Notes: generated by a model from the sequence alone, not told the origin. A stretch of DNA of 64,000 nucleotides from Shewanella salipaludis (GCF_012911865.1 NZ_JAAXYH010000012.1:1-64000); one strand, 5' to 3'. Shown: positions 8,728-18,644, counted from the first letter of the stretch. Program-made: numbers and translations.

Positions 8728-10386
8728 ATGACCTCCATCAGTCTACCTATAGCGAGTGCAATAATGAACTTACAAATAAAGCACAAAATGGTACTGGGCT
8801 TCCTGATCCCCTTAACTTTTCTGATCAGCGTTTGTTTGATTGCCATCAACATGATGAGCAAGATAGAAGCCGGGGTTGTCAGCATTTACAATGACAGAGT
8901 CGTGCCATTGGAAGATCTCAAGGTGATTGGCGATGATTACGCGGTTTATGTGATAGATGCCATCAATAAGGCAAATGCGGGTGAGTTTAGCGCAGAACAA
9001 GCCGCCCATGCCCTGCAAAATGCCAATACCGAGATCCGTCAGCGCTGGCAAAAATATATGGCAACCACATTAACGCCGGAAGAATCCCAATTAGCCGCAG
9101 AAGCCGACAGACTCTTTGGTCCGGCCAATAGCATGATCACAGAACTCGAGCTGAAACTCGCTCAGCTCAACGGCAAGATAGATGGCAAATTAACCCAGGA
9201 TATAGTCCCCCTGTATCGGGTCATAGATCCCATAAGTAATAAGATCGCCGCTCTTGTCAGCTTGCAACTAAGGGTGGCCGGCGAAGAGAAGGACAAGTTG
9301 AACGCCATTCACTCATCATCGACCACCCTGTTTATCCTGCTGACCCTACTCGCGGTCATCGCCAGCCTAGTGCTCGGGTTTTGGGTTAACCGCAGTGTGA
9401 TGAAACCGATAGCAGATATATTCACTCAGCTACAAAAGATCCAATCGACCTCAGATCTTACCGTGACTTTTATCCCCTTTAACGACGACGAATTGGGCAA
9501 GATATCCACCAACCTAACCCAAGTCATAGCGCATCTAAGGGGCATCTTGCTCTCCATAGCCCAAGCCGCCAATACCGTCAGCGACTCAGCGGCTGAACTC
9601 AGCAACTTTACCCATGAAGCCAACGAACGCTTATACCAACAACAGGCAGAAACTGAACAGACTGCGGCGGCAATGAACCAGATGACGGCCACGGTTGCCG
9701 AAGTGGCTCAAAGCGCGACTGCCGCTGCCGACTCGGCGAGAGATGCCGATGTCAATGCAGCCAACGGCAATGACATAGTCCAGCAATCCATTGGCAGCAT
9801 GTCGCAGTTATCGGTACAAATTCAAGAAACCGCCAGCGTCATTACATCGCTGGCAAATGAAAGCCACAATATAGGTCGGGTGCTGGATGTCATCAAAGGC
9901 ATTGCAGAACAGACCAACCTGCTGGCGCTGAATGCGGCTATCGAGGCGGCTCGGGCCGGTGAACAGGGACGAGGCTTCGCGGTGGTTGCCGATGAGGTAC
10001 GCACCCTGGCCAAGCGCACCCAAGAGTCGACCCGGGAAATTGAATCCATGATCGTCGGACTCCAGCATGGGGTCAATGAGGCTGTAAGCACCATGGAAGT
10101 CGGTATCAAACAAGTTGAGGAGGCCAACAGCAAGGCCAATGAGGCAGGACAAGCATTGGAGGGGATTGTTATTTCCGTCGATAACATCACTGAAATGAAT
10201 ACCCATATCGCCACCGCCGCAGAAGAGCAGAGCAGTGTCGCTGAAAGTATCAACCGCAGCATAATAGCCATCAGCGATATAGCCCAGCACTCGACCCAGG
10301 CCGCGGCCGAATTGAATGACTCGGTCAAGAAATTAAACGAACTGGCGACTGTGATGCGCACCCAAGTCGGCGAGTTTAGACTCTAG
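8728..10386 (+). CDS. Methyl-accepting chemotaxis protein (four-helix-bundle sensor)
   Basis: This inner-membrane chemoreceptor has an N-terminal membrane segment, a periplasmic helical region of about 170 residues (4HB_MCP-like), a second membrane segment (LFILLTLLAVIASLVLGFWV), a HAMP domain and a cytoplasmic signalling domain. The hairpin tip [20 protein letters not shown] is intact, so coupling to CheA/CheW is expected. The start is set at ATG 8728 (MTSISL), seven bases after an AAGG; a later ATG at 8764 (MNLQIKHK) is also possible. There is no C-terminal CheR-binding pentapeptide. The ligand is unknown. Confidence 0.88.
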   Translation: MTSISLPIASAIMNLQIKHKMVLGFLIPLTFLISVCLIAINMMSKIEAGVVSIYNDRVVPLEDLKVIGDDYAVYVIDAINKANAGEFSAEQAAHALQNANTEIRQRWQKYMATTLTPEESQLAAEADRLFGPANSMITELELKLAQLNGKIDGKLTQDIVPLYRVIDPISNKIAALVSLQLRVAGEEKDKLNAIHSSSTTLFILLTLLAVIASLVLGFWVNRSVMKPIADIFTQLQKIQSTSDLTVTFIPFNDDELGKISTNLTQVIAHLRGILLSIAQAANTVSDSAAELSNFTHEANERLYQQQAETEQTAAAMNQMTATVAEVAQSATAAADSARDADVNAANGNDIVQQSIGSMSQLSVQIQETASVITSLANESHNIGRVLDVIKGIAEQTNLLALNAAIEAARAGEQGRGFAVVADEVRTLAKRTQESTREIESMIVGLQHGVNEAVSTMEVGIKQVEEANSKANEAGQALEGIVISVDNITEMNTHIATAAEEQSSVAESINRSIIAISDIAQHSTQAAAELNDSVKKLNELATVMRTQVGEFRL

Positions 10387-10411
10387 CTTTGAATCATATC
10401 TTTGACAGGCA

Positions 10412-10432
10412 GTAGAGGCCGTTAGCCTCTAC
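10412..10432 (+). terminator. Hairpin downstream of the chemoreceptor gene
   Basis: Perfect 8-bp arms GTAGAGGC/GCCTCTAC flank a five-base loop. Only a weak T-tract follows, so terminator function is uncertain. Confidence 0.45.
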
Positions 10433-10547
10433 TTCGAGATGAGTTTGTGAGCCAAGAAGAGGAACTCTTTCCCCTAAACTCTTGTGCCCCTCCCCTATAA
10501 GCCTCACCCCACGGCGCCAAAAAAGAAGCGCCGTGGCTCTCCACTCA

Positions 10548-12410
10548 TTAAATCTTGAACTGACTCACAGCCTGGAACAGGAACTCGGCCCTGGATTTGA
10601 CTTCATTGGAGGAAGAGGCATTTTCAGCGGCGGCATGAGAAGACTCTTCGGCGATGTCACGGATCACCACCACATTCTTATTCACTTCGGCCGCCACCAT
10701 GCTTTGCTCTTCGATCGCCGCCGCTATCTGAGTGCTCATATCCATGATATTGGTGACGTCGGCGTTGATCTGTTGCAGCAGGGTACCGGCAGTTGCCGCT
10801 TGCTTGGCACTGTCGGCGCCTTGCTGCTGACTCGCCTCCATTAATTGCACTATTGAGCGGGTCCGGCTCTGCAGAGTCTGAATGATGTTGGCAATTTCCT
10901 GAGTCGACTCCTGAGTGCGCATCGCCAGACTGCGTACCTCATCGGCAACCACGGCGAAACCTCGGCCCTGCTCTCCGGCTCTGGCCGCCTCGATGGCGGC
11001 ATTGAGCGCCAGCAAGTTTGTCTGTTCGGCGATGCCGCGGATCACATCCAGGACACTGCCTATGGTGGCGCTGTCATGCTCCAGTTCACCCACAACCCTG
11101 GCCGATTCATCCAGCTGCTGGGCCAAGGCCTGGATCTTCTCTATGGTTTGCTCCACTCCCAACTGACCATCCTGGGCATTCACATGGGTCTCACTCGCCT
11201 TCGCCGCCGCCAATTCTGTGTTCTTGGCGATCTCTTCTATGGTGGCACCCATTTCCGTGATGGCCGTCGCCACCATGTCAGTCTCATTGAGTTGGCGTCC
11301 CACTCCCTGGGATGTCAGGCCGGCATTGTGAGATAGCTCGGAACAGGACTGATTCATGCCGCCAATCGATTCAATGACTTGCTCGATCAACTGCTGAAAG
11401 CTTTCCACCATACGATTGAAGTGCACCGCGATCTGGCCTATCTCATCCTGGCTCGCGATCTCGCAACGCTGGGTGAGATCTTTGTTGATTTCAATATTGC
11501 TGATCACCTTATTGATGCTGTTGATGGGATCGATAATGCTGCGAACTATCAAGTAAGTCACCACGCATAGCAGCAGGGTGATGACCAAGAACGCTACCAG
11601 GCCTATGATGAAAACATTGCTTTCAACATTCCTAATGGCCGAGACGGTCTGCTGTTTCAAGGCTTCGGAATCGACTTCCGTCTGGGCGACCGCATCCCGC
11701 AGCTTGGCCATCTTGCCGTCATTGCTGCTCAGGCCCAATTGCTGTTCTTTGGTGACCAAAGCCGCGAAGGCGGTTTGATATTGCTGCATCAGCCTCTGGA
11801 TTTCGCCCTTGGTATTGGATGCCAGCGAAGAAGACTGCAGGCGTTGATTGAAATCGGCAAAATTGGCATTGAAGCCATCCACATATTTAAGATCCCGGCG
11901 CAGCATAAAGTCTTTCTCACTGCGTCTGAGTTGCAGCATGGCGATTTCCAATTCAGACTCATTGAAATCTTTCAGCAGGGATTCAACATTATGCACCGCC
12001 TCGCGCAACTCACCGTAGAGGCCGGATTTCGGAGTCAGACCTATTTCCTGTTGCAAAACAACAACGTCGTTGAACAAGGCACTATAGTTGCTCAGGCTCC
12101 GACTGAAACCGTCCAGGGATTGAGTCGAAATATCATAATCGACCAAGGTTTGTTGCAGCGACTGACTCAGATCTGAGATCCGTTCATGGGTTAATTTGGT
12201 ATGGGCCACATAGTCGAGATCCAGACGGGCAAAGAAGTCTTTCTCATCTTTGCGCAACAGCAGCACTTCTTTTTCCAATTCAACCACATTGCTTATGGCT
12301 AGCGATAATGCGGTCTGAGTATGGCTCGAGTATCTCTGCAAGCCGAACATGGCCACGACCGCCATGATCGACAAGGTTGCACTGAGTAATAATTTTGAGC
12401 GGATCAACAT
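10548..12410 (-). CDS. Methyl-accepting chemotaxis protein with helical bimodular (HBM) sensor
   Basis: This 620-residue chemoreceptor has two membrane segments (about 8-25 and 265-290) around a periplasmic region of about 240 residues. That region contains two copies of the (R/K)xxEKDFxxRxDxxY motif ([17 protein letters not shown] and [17 protein letters not shown]). This duplication is characteristic of HBM domains, which in Pseudomonas McpS bind TCA intermediates and acetate. HAMP and signalling domains follow, with the same tip as the neighbouring receptor. The start at 12410 is chosen over the longer frame because a GAGG sits seven bases upstream. A hairpin without a T-run follows the stop (10509-10536). 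Confidence 0.88.
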   Translation of the reverse strand: MLIRSKLLLSATLSIMAVVAMFGLQRYSSHTQTALSLAISNVVELEKEVLLLRKDEKDFFARLDLDYVAHTKLTHERISDLSQSLQQTLVDYDISTQSLDGFSRSLSNYSALFNDVVVLQQEIGLTPKSGLYGELREAVHNVESLLKDFNESELEIAMLQLRRSEKDFMLRRDLKYVDGFNANFADFNQRLQSSSLASNTKGEIQRLMQQYQTAFAALVTKEQQLGLSSNDGKMAKLRDAVAQTEVDSEALKQQTVSAIRNVESNVFIIGLVAFLVITLLLCVVTYLIVRSIIDPINSINKVISNIEINKDLTQRCEIASQDEIGQIAVHFNRMVESFQQLIEQVIESIGGMNQSCSELSHNAGLTSQGVGRQLNETDMVATAITEMGATIEEIAKNTELAAAKASETHVNAQDGQLGVEQTIEKIQALAQQLDESARVVGELEHDSATIGSVLDVIRGIAEQTNLLALNAAIEAARAGEQGRGFAVVADEVRSLAMRTQESTQEIANIIQTLQSRTRSIVQLMEASQQQGADSAKQAATAGTLLQQINADVTNIMDMSTQIAAAIEEQSMVAAEVNKNVVVIRDIAEESSHAAAENASSSNEVKSRAEFLFQAVSQFKI

Positions 12411-13002
12411 GACAACGCCTCGGGGTAAGTGACAGATTTCATGCCTGTTGCTTCGCTCGGCTAAAAGCAAAGCCCCAAAGCAACAGAATATAAGCTATCC
12501 AGCTGTCAGGAATAAGGGTACGACGTCCGTATCGCGATATAAAACCAAGGTCTAAGTATATGCCAGGAACCGATGGTAAAACATACATGAGTCGCCCCAA
12601 CACAGCTTAAAAGCCACTACTCCGACCATAAGATGGGGCAGGACCGACAAAGATGGACGCACAGACACTAAGGCGACGGGATAATCCCGGGACTGAACTC
12701 TTGCCACGAATCGTTTTTTTGTTCATCTTATGATCTTTCCAGCAGCAATTTCACCCGAGTTTAAATCTTTTGCCTTACACTGGGTTATCCAATAGCCATG
12801 GAATACAAGATGCGGGGAAGACTGGGGGCAGAGGGTTAAGTCAGGCAGCCACAGCACTCAGAGCCAAGGTGGCGTTTAAGCAAGATACGACAGAGAAACA
12901 ACGCAGCCGTGGCCTGGGTGCAACAAAGACAAGAGCACAGGTGCAACAAGACCAAAACTGCCAATAAATACCAATAAATGCCAATGGTTCAGGAGATACA
13001 AC
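12411..13002. other. Intergenic region, no gene seen
   Basis: This holds the divergent upstream regions of the HBM chemoreceptor and the DUF4097 gene. A 65-codon plus-strand frame (12770-12967) has low-complexity composition and no recognisable domain. A short 10-bp repeat, CCAATAAATA/CCAATAAATG/CCAATGG (about 12960-12986), precedes the DUF4097 ribosome-binding site. No FliA-type promoter was recognised. Confidence 0.5.
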
Positions 13003-13962
13003 ATGAAATCTGTCCAATTCCCCCCGCTGCTGGGCACTCTGCTGTTCGCCGGCCTGCTCTGTTTTTATGGCCCGGCCTTTGCCGCCCAGCAAGTAGAACG
13101 GCAACTGAGTGTCCAGGATTCCCCCAAACTGTCAGTCAAGGTACAGCGCGGCCAGGTCCAGATCCTCAGTTGGGACAAACAGGAAATTTCTGTGTCCGGC
13201 ACACTGGACGAGCAGAGTGAAGGACTGGTGTTCGAGCAGCAAGGCAACAGTATCACCCTGGAGGATAAGCTGCCACGCAACGCCCAAGGTCATGGCAAAA
13301 AGGGCTCGGCGCTCACCATCAAGGTGCCCAGGGAATTGAACCTGACTGTCGAAGGCGTATCGGCCGATTATCGGCTCAGCACATTGACGGGGGAACTGGA
13401 CGTGGCTCTGGTCAGTGGTAGCCTCAGTGCGGAGCGGCTCGCTGGCCACAGTCGGCTGCGGACCGTCTCCGGCGACATCAAGAGCCTGGCGCTCGCCGGC
13501 AAGAGTCAATTGGATACCGTTTCCGGGGAGATAATAGATGACGCCAGCACGGGGGAGATAAGTTATCGCCTGGTGAGCGGCGATCTCGATGCCAAGAGTG
13601 ACGCCAGCCGCATCGACATAGAACAAGTATCCGGCGAGTTGCACGGACAATTCCCGAAAGTCGAGCGCCTGACACTGAAAAGCGTCAGCGGCGACAGTCA
13701 ATTGAGCTTGTCGGCCGAGATACTGAGCGCCAGCCTCGAGAGCGTCAGTGGCGATCTGTCGCTGAATTTCAGCGGCCAGACAAACCTGGGTTTTGTCATA
13801 GACGGCGGTCCCGGAGGCAAGATCGTCAATGAGTTAAGTCAGGATAAACCCGTTAAGAAGAAATACTCCCCAAGAGCCGAACTGAAATTCCAGACAGGCA
13901 AGGGCCGGGGAGAGATGCGCGTCAGCACCATAAGCGGCCAGGTGAAGCTAGGCTCACACTAA
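13003..13962 (+). CDS. Secreted DUF4097 (adhesin-like beta-solenoid) protein
   Basis: This 319-residue protein has a signal peptide (cleavage near AFAAQ, residue 28) and a right-handed repeat pattern in which VSG(D/E) or VSGxL recurs about every 18-20 residues from residue 118 to 255 (VSGSL, VSGDI, VSGEI, VSGDL, VSGEL, VSGDS, VSGDL). This fits the DUF4097/DUF2807 putative beta-solenoid domain found in exported or envelope proteins. Good Shine-Dalgarno (CAGGAG). The gene stands alone. Function is not known; DUF4097 proteins are often described as adhesins without direct proof. Confidence 0.75.
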   Translation: MKSVQFPPLLGTLLFAGLLCFYGPAFAAQQVERQLSVQDSPKLSVKVQRGQVQILSWDKQEISVSGTLDEQSEGLVFEQQGNSITLEDKLPRNAQGHGKKGSALTIKVPRELNLTVEGVSADYRLSTLTGELDVALVSGSLSAERLAGHSRLRTVSGDIKSLALAGKSQLDTVSGEIIDDASTGEISYRLVSGDLDAKSDASRIDIEQVSGELHGQFPKVERLTLKSVSGDSQLSLSAEILSASLESVSGDLSLNFSGQTNLGFVIDGGPGGKIVNELSQDKPVKKKYSPRAELKFQTGKGRGEMRVSTISGQVKLGSH

Positions 13963-14081
13963 GGCTGGCATAGACCAAGCGCACACCCGCTGTAATCAAA
14001 CCAACCGGGGCAGTCAGCCCTCATTCAAAGTCGGCCCTCGTTTAAAGCCAGCCCACTTCAGCGCTATGGCATTAACCTGAG

Positions 14082-14774
14082 TTAGCCGACGGAGGCGATT
14101 TCCTCCGGGGTCAAATAGCGCCATTGACCGAGCTCAAGCCCAGGGTCCAGTTCAATCTGGCCTATGCATTCCCTATGCAGCGCCACAACCTTGTTGCCCA
14201 CAGCGGCAAACATGCGCTTCACTTGGTGATATTTGCCTTCGGTGATGGTCAGCCTGGCCTGGTGAGGTTCTAAGATCTCGAGCAACGCAGGTTTGGTCGG
14301 GCCGTCCTCGTTTTTCAGCGCTATGCCCGCCGCGAAGCTGGCCTTGAGTGACTCATCTAGGGGATCGGCCAGTTGCACCAGGTAGCGTTTGGTGCACTCT
14401 TTCTTCGGAGAAGTGATCTTGTGAGACCATTGGCCGTCACTGGTGATCAGCACCAGGCCAGTGGTATCGGCATCCAGACGCCCGGCGATATGCAAGCTAT
14501 CGGCTTTGGCGACATCGAGCAGACTCAGCACCGAGGGATAAATTTCATCTATGGTCGAGCATAGGGTATCCACCGGCTTATTCAGCATGAGGTAGCGCAC
14601 CCCCACCAGAGAGATCGGTTCGCCATCGAGACACACACGGGTGGTTTCAGTCACTTTAAAACCCGAGTCTTTGACGACCACACCATCACAACTCACCTCG
14701 CCTCTATGCAGGGCTTTCTTCGCCAGCGAGCGGGTCAGTTCGGTACTCTCACAGATAAATTTGTCTAAACGCAC
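14082..14774 (-). CDS. rsuA: 16S rRNA pseudouridine(516) synthase
   Basis: This protein has an N-terminal S4 domain (VRLDKFI ... GEVSCDG, 1-45) and a RsuA-family catalytic domain with GRLDADTTG (catalytic Asp). It isomerises U516 in 16S rRNA. The open frame extends 37 codons further upstream, but starting at the GTG before RLDKF gives 230 residues, almost exactly the length of E. coli RsuA (231), and a GAG lies seven bases upstream. Alternative start: ATG 14810 (MAPDP). Confidence 0.88.
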   Translation of the reverse strand: MRLDKFICESTELTRSLAKKALHRGEVSCDGVVVKDSGFKVTETTRVCLDGEPISLVGVRYLMLNKPVDTLCSTIDEIYPSVLSLLDVAKADSLHIAGRLDADTTGLVLITSDGQWSHKITSPKKECTKRYLVQLADPLDESLKASFAAGIALKNEDGPTKPALLEILEPHQARLTITEGKYHQVKRMFAAVGNKVVALHRECIGQIELDPGLELGQWRYLTPEEIASVG

Positions 14775-14977
14775 TTTAATACTCGGCTTAAAATAAGGAT
14801 CTGGCGCCATTATGAGGCCCACACAGACAAAGGGCAAAGATTTGCTTGTCCCTCCCCTTAGCGCCTCCCCCAACTCAAAATCCATGGACGCGACCCCTTC
14901 AGTAACCTTTAGTTACATATACGGCCGTTCCCGGCCCATGGAGAGGAAGTAATACACTTGTTTACTTTGGCTATAAG

Positions 14978-15065
14978 GCCTTAGTATACATGCCATAATG
15001 CCTGTGCTTCGTCCCTCAATGAAGGGGTAACGCGAGGCATTACAACAAGCATGCATACTAAAGGC
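14978..15065. other. Nested long inverted-repeat element (structured RNA or small mobile remnant)
   Basis: An outer stem pairs 14978-14993 (GCCTTAGTATACATGC) with 15049-15065, with one mismatch and one bulge in 16 pairs. Inside it, TAATGCCT (14996-15003) pairs perfectly with AGGCATTA (15035-15042), and a third hairpin has arms CTTC/GAAG (15007-15024). The element lies between the divergent rsuA and M13 peptidase genes and ends 37 bases before the peptidase start. There is no T-run. It could be a structured 5' leader, a protein-binding cruciform or a MITE-like remnant. Confidence 0.55.
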
Positions 15066-15101
15066 TCCGGTTGAGGGCCGTCATAAATGGAAGGAAGCAA
15101 G

Positions 15102-17183
15102 ATGAGAAATGTATTGATTGGAGGCCTGTGCGCCTCGCTGATCCTGGGCCTGAGTGCCTGTAATGATGAGGCCAACAGCAAGGCACCGGAAACGGGCAAG
15201 ACGGCCACGGCACAAGCCGTCACCAAAGTCTTGGGATCAGGCATCGAATTTGCCAACTTCGATAAGTCGGTACGCCCACAGGATAACTTCTACGACTATG
15301 TTAACGGTACCTGGCTCAAGCAAACCGAAATCCCGGCCGATCGCACCAGCGTCGGCGCCTTCTATGATCTGCGTGAAAAATCCCGTGACGATGTCAAAGC
15401 CATCATAGAAGAAGTTGCGGCAACGGCCAATCTCAAGCCAGGCACAGATGAACAGAAAGTCGCAGATCTGTATCGCTCCTTCATGGACACAGACACACTC
15501 AACAAACTTGGGGTGTCGCCTCTGGTCAAGGAAGTCGACGCCATCCGGGCCATAGCCTCTAAAGACGATTTGGTGACTTATTTCGCCAAGAGCCAAGTCA
15601 TAGGCGGCGGCACCCCAATGGCATTCTACATAGATGTCGATGCCAAAGACTCCAGCCGTTACGCTACCCATATCTGGCAATATGGCCTGAGCCTGCCGGA
15701 AAAAGACTATTACTTCAACGATGCAGAACGCTTCGTCAATATACGCAAGGCCTTCGTCGAACATATCGCCAAGATGTTCACCCTGGCAGGCTTCGCCGCC
15801 CCGCAAGAAAGTGCCGAGAAGATCATGGCGCTGGAAACCGCTATCGCGGCCCAACACTGGGATGTCGTCGAAAGCCGTGACAGCACCAAGACCTACAACA
15901 AATACCAGGTTAAAGATCTGCCCACCCTGGCACCTGATATCAACTGGAACGCCTACCTGACTGCCCTGGGGGCCGACAAGCAAGGCGACATCATAATCAA
16001 CCAGCCGAGCTATATCGAAGGTCTGGGCAAGTTAGTCAAAGACACAGACCTGCCGACATGGAAGACTTACATGCAGTGGCAACTGCTGACTCACTTCGCC
16101 GGTCAACTGAACGATGCCTTGGATAATGAAAACTTTGCGTTCTTTGCCAAGACACTCAACGGCCAACAAGAACAGGAGCCACGCTGGAAACGCGGCGTCG
16201 CCACGGTCAACAATCTGCTGGGCGAAGTGGTAGGTAAGGTGTACGTCAAACGTCACTTCACTCCGGAAGCCAAGGACAGAATGGAACAACTGGTGGAGAA
16301 TTTACGTGGCGCTTACGGTGACAGCATACAAGAACTCTCTTGGATGAGTGCCGATACCAAGGTCGCCGCTAAAGACAAGTTAGCCAAGTTCAATCCCAAG
16401 ATAGGCTATCCCAACAAGTGGGAAGATTACAGCAAGCTGACCATAGCGGCTGACGATCTGATCGGCAATGCGATGCGCGCCAGCCAGGTAGAACACCAGA
16501 GAGATCTGGAAAAACTGGGCGCCCAGATCGACAGAGATGAATGGCACATGACCCCACAAACGGTCAACGCCTACTACAATCCCACCATGAACGAGATAGT
16601 GTTCCCGGCCGCCATACTGCAACCGCCCTTCTTCAACATGCAAGCCGATGATGCGGTCAACTATGGCGGCATAGGCGCTGTTATAGGTCATGAGATGGGC
16701 CACGGCTTCGACGATCAGGGTGCCAAGTTCGATGGCGAAGGCAACATGCGTGACTGGTGGACAGAGCAAGATCTGAAAGAGTTCTCTGACCGCGGCACTG
16801 CGCTCATCGCCCAATACGATGGCTATCAGGTATTTGATGATCTGCACGTCAACGGCGGCCTGACGCTGGGCGAAAACATAGGCGATCTGTCCGGTGTGAC
16901 TATCGCTTATCGCGCCTACAAGAAATCATTGAATGGCAAGGAGGCTCCGGTTATCGACGGCCTGACAGGCGATCAGCGGTTCTTCATCGGCTTCACCCAG
17001 ATTTGGCGTGCCAAGATCAAAGAAGAATCACTGCGTAACCGCGTGGCGACCGATCCCCATTCACCAGCCGAGTTCCGGGCACTGGGCGCCCTGTCCAACA
17101 TGCCGCAGTTTTACACCACCTTCGGTGTGAAGTCTGGTGATGCCATGTATGTCGCACCGGAAAAACGCGTCAAGATCTGGTAA
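15102..17183 (+). CDS. M13 (neprilysin/PepO-like) zinc metallopeptidase lipoprotein
   Basis: This protein of 693 residues from this ATG has a lipoprotein signal peptide (lipobox LSAC at about residue 20). It then carries the M13 N-terminal domain (YDYVNGTWLK), the zinc motif HEMGH within VIGHEMGHGFDDQG, the third-ligand motif ENIGDLSG and the typical C-terminal Trp (VKIW). It is expected to cleave oligopeptides in the periplasm or at the outer membrane. ATG 15102 is chosen over 15087 because GGAAGGAA lies between the two. A structured element lies directly upstream. Confidence 0.92.
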   Translation: MRNVLIGGLCASLILGLSACNDEANSKAPETGKTATAQAVTKVLGSGIEFANFDKSVRPQDNFYDYVNGTWLKQTEIPADRTSVGAFYDLREKSRDDVKAIIEEVAATANLKPGTDEQKVADLYRSFMDTDTLNKLGVSPLVKEVDAIRAIASKDDLVTYFAKSQVIGGGTPMAFYIDVDAKDSSRYATHIWQYGLSLPEKDYYFNDAERFVNIRKAFVEHIAKMFTLAGFAAPQESAEKIMALETAIAAQHWDVVESRDSTKTYNKYQVKDLPTLAPDINWNAYLTALGADKQGDIIINQPSYIEGLGKLVKDTDLPTWKTYMQWQLLTHFAGQLNDALDNENFAFFAKTLNGQQEQEPRWKRGVATVNNLLGEVVGKVYVKRHFTPEAKDRMEQLVENLRGAYGDSIQELSWMSADTKVAAKDKLAKFNPKIGYPNKWEDYSKLTIAADDLIGNAMRASQVEHQRDLEKLGAQIDRDEWHMTPQTVNAYYNPTMNEIVFPAAILQPPFFNMQADDAVNYGGIGAVIGHEMGHGFDDQGAKFDGEGNMRDWWTEQDLKEFSDRGTALIAQYDGYQVFDDLHVNGGLTLGENIGDLSGVTIAYRAYKKSLNGKEAPVIDGLTGDQRFFIGFTQIWRAKIKEESLRNRVATDPHSPAEFRALGALSNMPQFYTTFGVKSGDAMYVAPEKRVKIW

Positions 17184-17203
17184 TCAGACGCGACATAGCC
17201 CAC

Positions 17204-17232
17204 AACAGGCGCCCGAGGGCGCCTGTTTTTTT
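17204..17232 (+). terminator. Terminator of the M13 peptidase gene
   Basis: The arms AACAGGCGCC/GGCGCCTGTT are followed by a T-run. Confidence 0.9.
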
Positions 17233-17339
17233 CCTCAACTCCACTACCTCCCAGATGAAGAAAACTTAATTTCAGATTCAGCCTGGATTAAGTCGAGCCA
17301 GTATAACTTGGTACCACAGCCACCCAAGGTGAGGCGTCC

Positions 17340-18134
17340 ATGACTAAGTTATTCCGCACTTCCTTTATTTTCCTGCTCCTGCTATCGAGCCGAGCCAGTT
17401 TAGCCAATCCACTCGCGCTGGAAGCTCCATTTCAGGAAGAGCAGAGCAAATACAGCCTCAAAGGGTTTCCGGGGAACAACCATCTCGGCCTCAGTGCCCT
17501 GCCAACCGCAAGCTACCTTCCCCTGAGGCAGAACAGTAATGACTTGGACACCCTGTATGCTCAGGCCTTCGCAGCCCAGATAGAGCTGGCAGAGCTGCTC
17601 CAGCCGATTGCCGAGCAGACCCGGGTTCAGGTGCAGCTCCCCCAGATAAAGAGTTATCGGAGAGCCCATCAAAAAGTGCAGCTCAAGTTTGCCGGTGATG
17701 CGGGTAAAATCACAGATCTCAGCCGTGCCAGCCTGATAGCGGACACTATCCATGACCTGATGTCGGCCTACAAGGCCTTGAACCAGCGCATGCAAATAGT
17801 GCAATTGAAGAACCGCTTCGCCGCCCCCAAGGCGTCGGGCTATCGCGACTTGAACTTGCTGGTGAAACTGCCCAGGAGCGGCATGATCGCCGAGGTACAA
17901 TTACACCTCAGGGACATAGCGGCAATAAAAAATGGCGCTGAGCATCGAGTGTATGAGCAGGTGCAGGCGCTGGAGGCGACGGCTATCGAACAACAACGGC
18001 CCTTGAGTGAATTCGAATTGGCGCAGATAGCCCGCCTGCGACAGGCATCCCATAAGCTGTACCACAAGGCTTGGCTTAGCTATAAGCGCCAGGATGAGGC
18101 CATGGCTTCCCACGGGCGGTTGGCCTACGGCTAA
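17340..18134 (+). CDS. Exported RelA/SpoT-fold (ppGpp synthetase-like) protein
   Basis: This 264-residue protein has a clear signal peptide (residues 1-22, cleavage after SLA). From about residue 100 to 205 it resembles the RelA/SpoT nucleotidyltransferase domain: IKSYRRAHQKV (compare RIKS...K), ITDLSRASLIAD (the D of the DxxGxR region, D126), APKASGYRDLN at 162-172 (compare PKxxGYxSxH) and AEVQLHL with E185 (compare EIQIRT). The basic or aromatic positions of active synthetases are partly replaced (R to Q before IKS, H to N after GYRDL, R to H after EVQL), so catalysis is doubtful or altered. The C-terminal 60 residues are helical. Good Shine-Dalgarno (AGGTGAGG). A SUKH gene follows 69 bases downstream. 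An export signal on this fold is unusual. The domain call was made by eye. Confidence 0.62.
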   Translation: MTKLFRTSFIFLLLLSSRASLANPLALEAPFQEEQSKYSLKGFPGNNHLGLSALPTASYLPLRQNSNDLDTLYAQAFAAQIELAELLQPIAEQTRVQVQLPQIKSYRRAHQKVQLKFAGDAGKITDLSRASLIADTIHDLMSAYKALNQRMQIVQLKNRFAAPKASGYRDLNLLVKLPRSGMIAEVQLHLRDIAAIKNGAEHRVYEQVQALEATAIEQQRPLSEFELAQIARLRQASHKLYHKAWLSYKRQDEAMASHGRLAYG

Positions 18135-18139
18135 CTCAG

Positions 18140-18169
18140 GCTTGTCTGAGTTTGCAGACAAGCTATACT
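18140..18169 (+). promoter_or_regulatory. Promoter with embedded dyad upstream of the SUKH gene
   Basis: TTGTCT (18142-18147) and TATACT (18164-18169) are separated by 16 bases. A perfect 9-bp inverted repeat GCTTGTCTG/CAGACAAGC (18140-18163) covers the -35 and fills the spacer. It could be an operator, or a hairpin at the end of the upstream gene (no T-run). Confidence 0.5.
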
Positions 18170-18203
18170 CCTGCACCATACGCCATTCATCCGTGGAAAA
18201 AAC

Positions 18204-18611
18204 ATGCACGATATCATAGAGCGGTTACAGGAATTGAGTGAAACTGTGCCTGTGCCACTCGAATTGCCCAGTTTCGAGCAACTGGTTGAGGTCGAAGAAC
18301 AAATTCTCATCCCGCTGCCACGGGATCTGAAAGAGTATCTGCTCTACGCCAGCGATGTCATCTATGGTGCGATAGAGCCTGTCACAGCCGCAGATCCCCA
18401 CTCCCACACCTACCTGCCGGAAGTCACTTGTTATGCCTGGTCCATAGGCATGCCCAGAGAGATGATCGCCATCTGCCAGCAAGGAGACAGCTTCTATTGC
18501 ATAGATCAGGAAGGCCAAATCCATCACTGGCAAAATGGCGATTTCGATGAGGAATACTGGGAATCCCTCTGGCATTGGATTCAGGATGTCTGGCTCAAGG
18601 GGCGGGCTTGA
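18204..18611 (+). CDS. SMI1/KNR4 (SUKH) family protein
   Basis: This 135-residue acidic cytoplasmic protein has the SUKH pattern: an N-terminal helix, LPRDLKEYLLYASDVIYGAIEPV (compare LPxDYxxFLxxxNG), and a later region with hydrophobic strands (WSIGMPREMIAICQQGDSFYCID). Bacterial SUKH proteins are best known as immunity proteins of toxin systems, but many are stand-alone housekeeping-type proteins. It has its own candidate promoter and sits between the exported RelA/SpoT-fold gene and a DUF4447 gene. A protective role against the upstream protein is only an inference. Confidence 0.72.
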   Translation: MHDIIERLQELSETVPVPLELPSFEQLVEVEEQILIPLPRDLKEYLLYASDVIYGAIEPVTAADPHSHTYLPEVTCYAWSIGMPREMIAICQQGDSFYCIDQEGQIHHWQNGDFDEEYWESLWHWIQDVWLKGRA

Positions 18612-18644
18612 CGCCTGCTGTTATTTAACTTTTGTGGAACTATT

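Noticed and set aside
10509..10536. Hairpin CACGGCGC/GCGCCGTG after the HBM chemoreceptor as terminator
   Set aside because: No T-run follows on the minus strand; recorded in the chemoreceptor entry only.
12770..12967. 65-codon frame before the DUF4097 gene
   Set aside because: Low-complexity, charged composition, no ribosome-binding site and no known domain.
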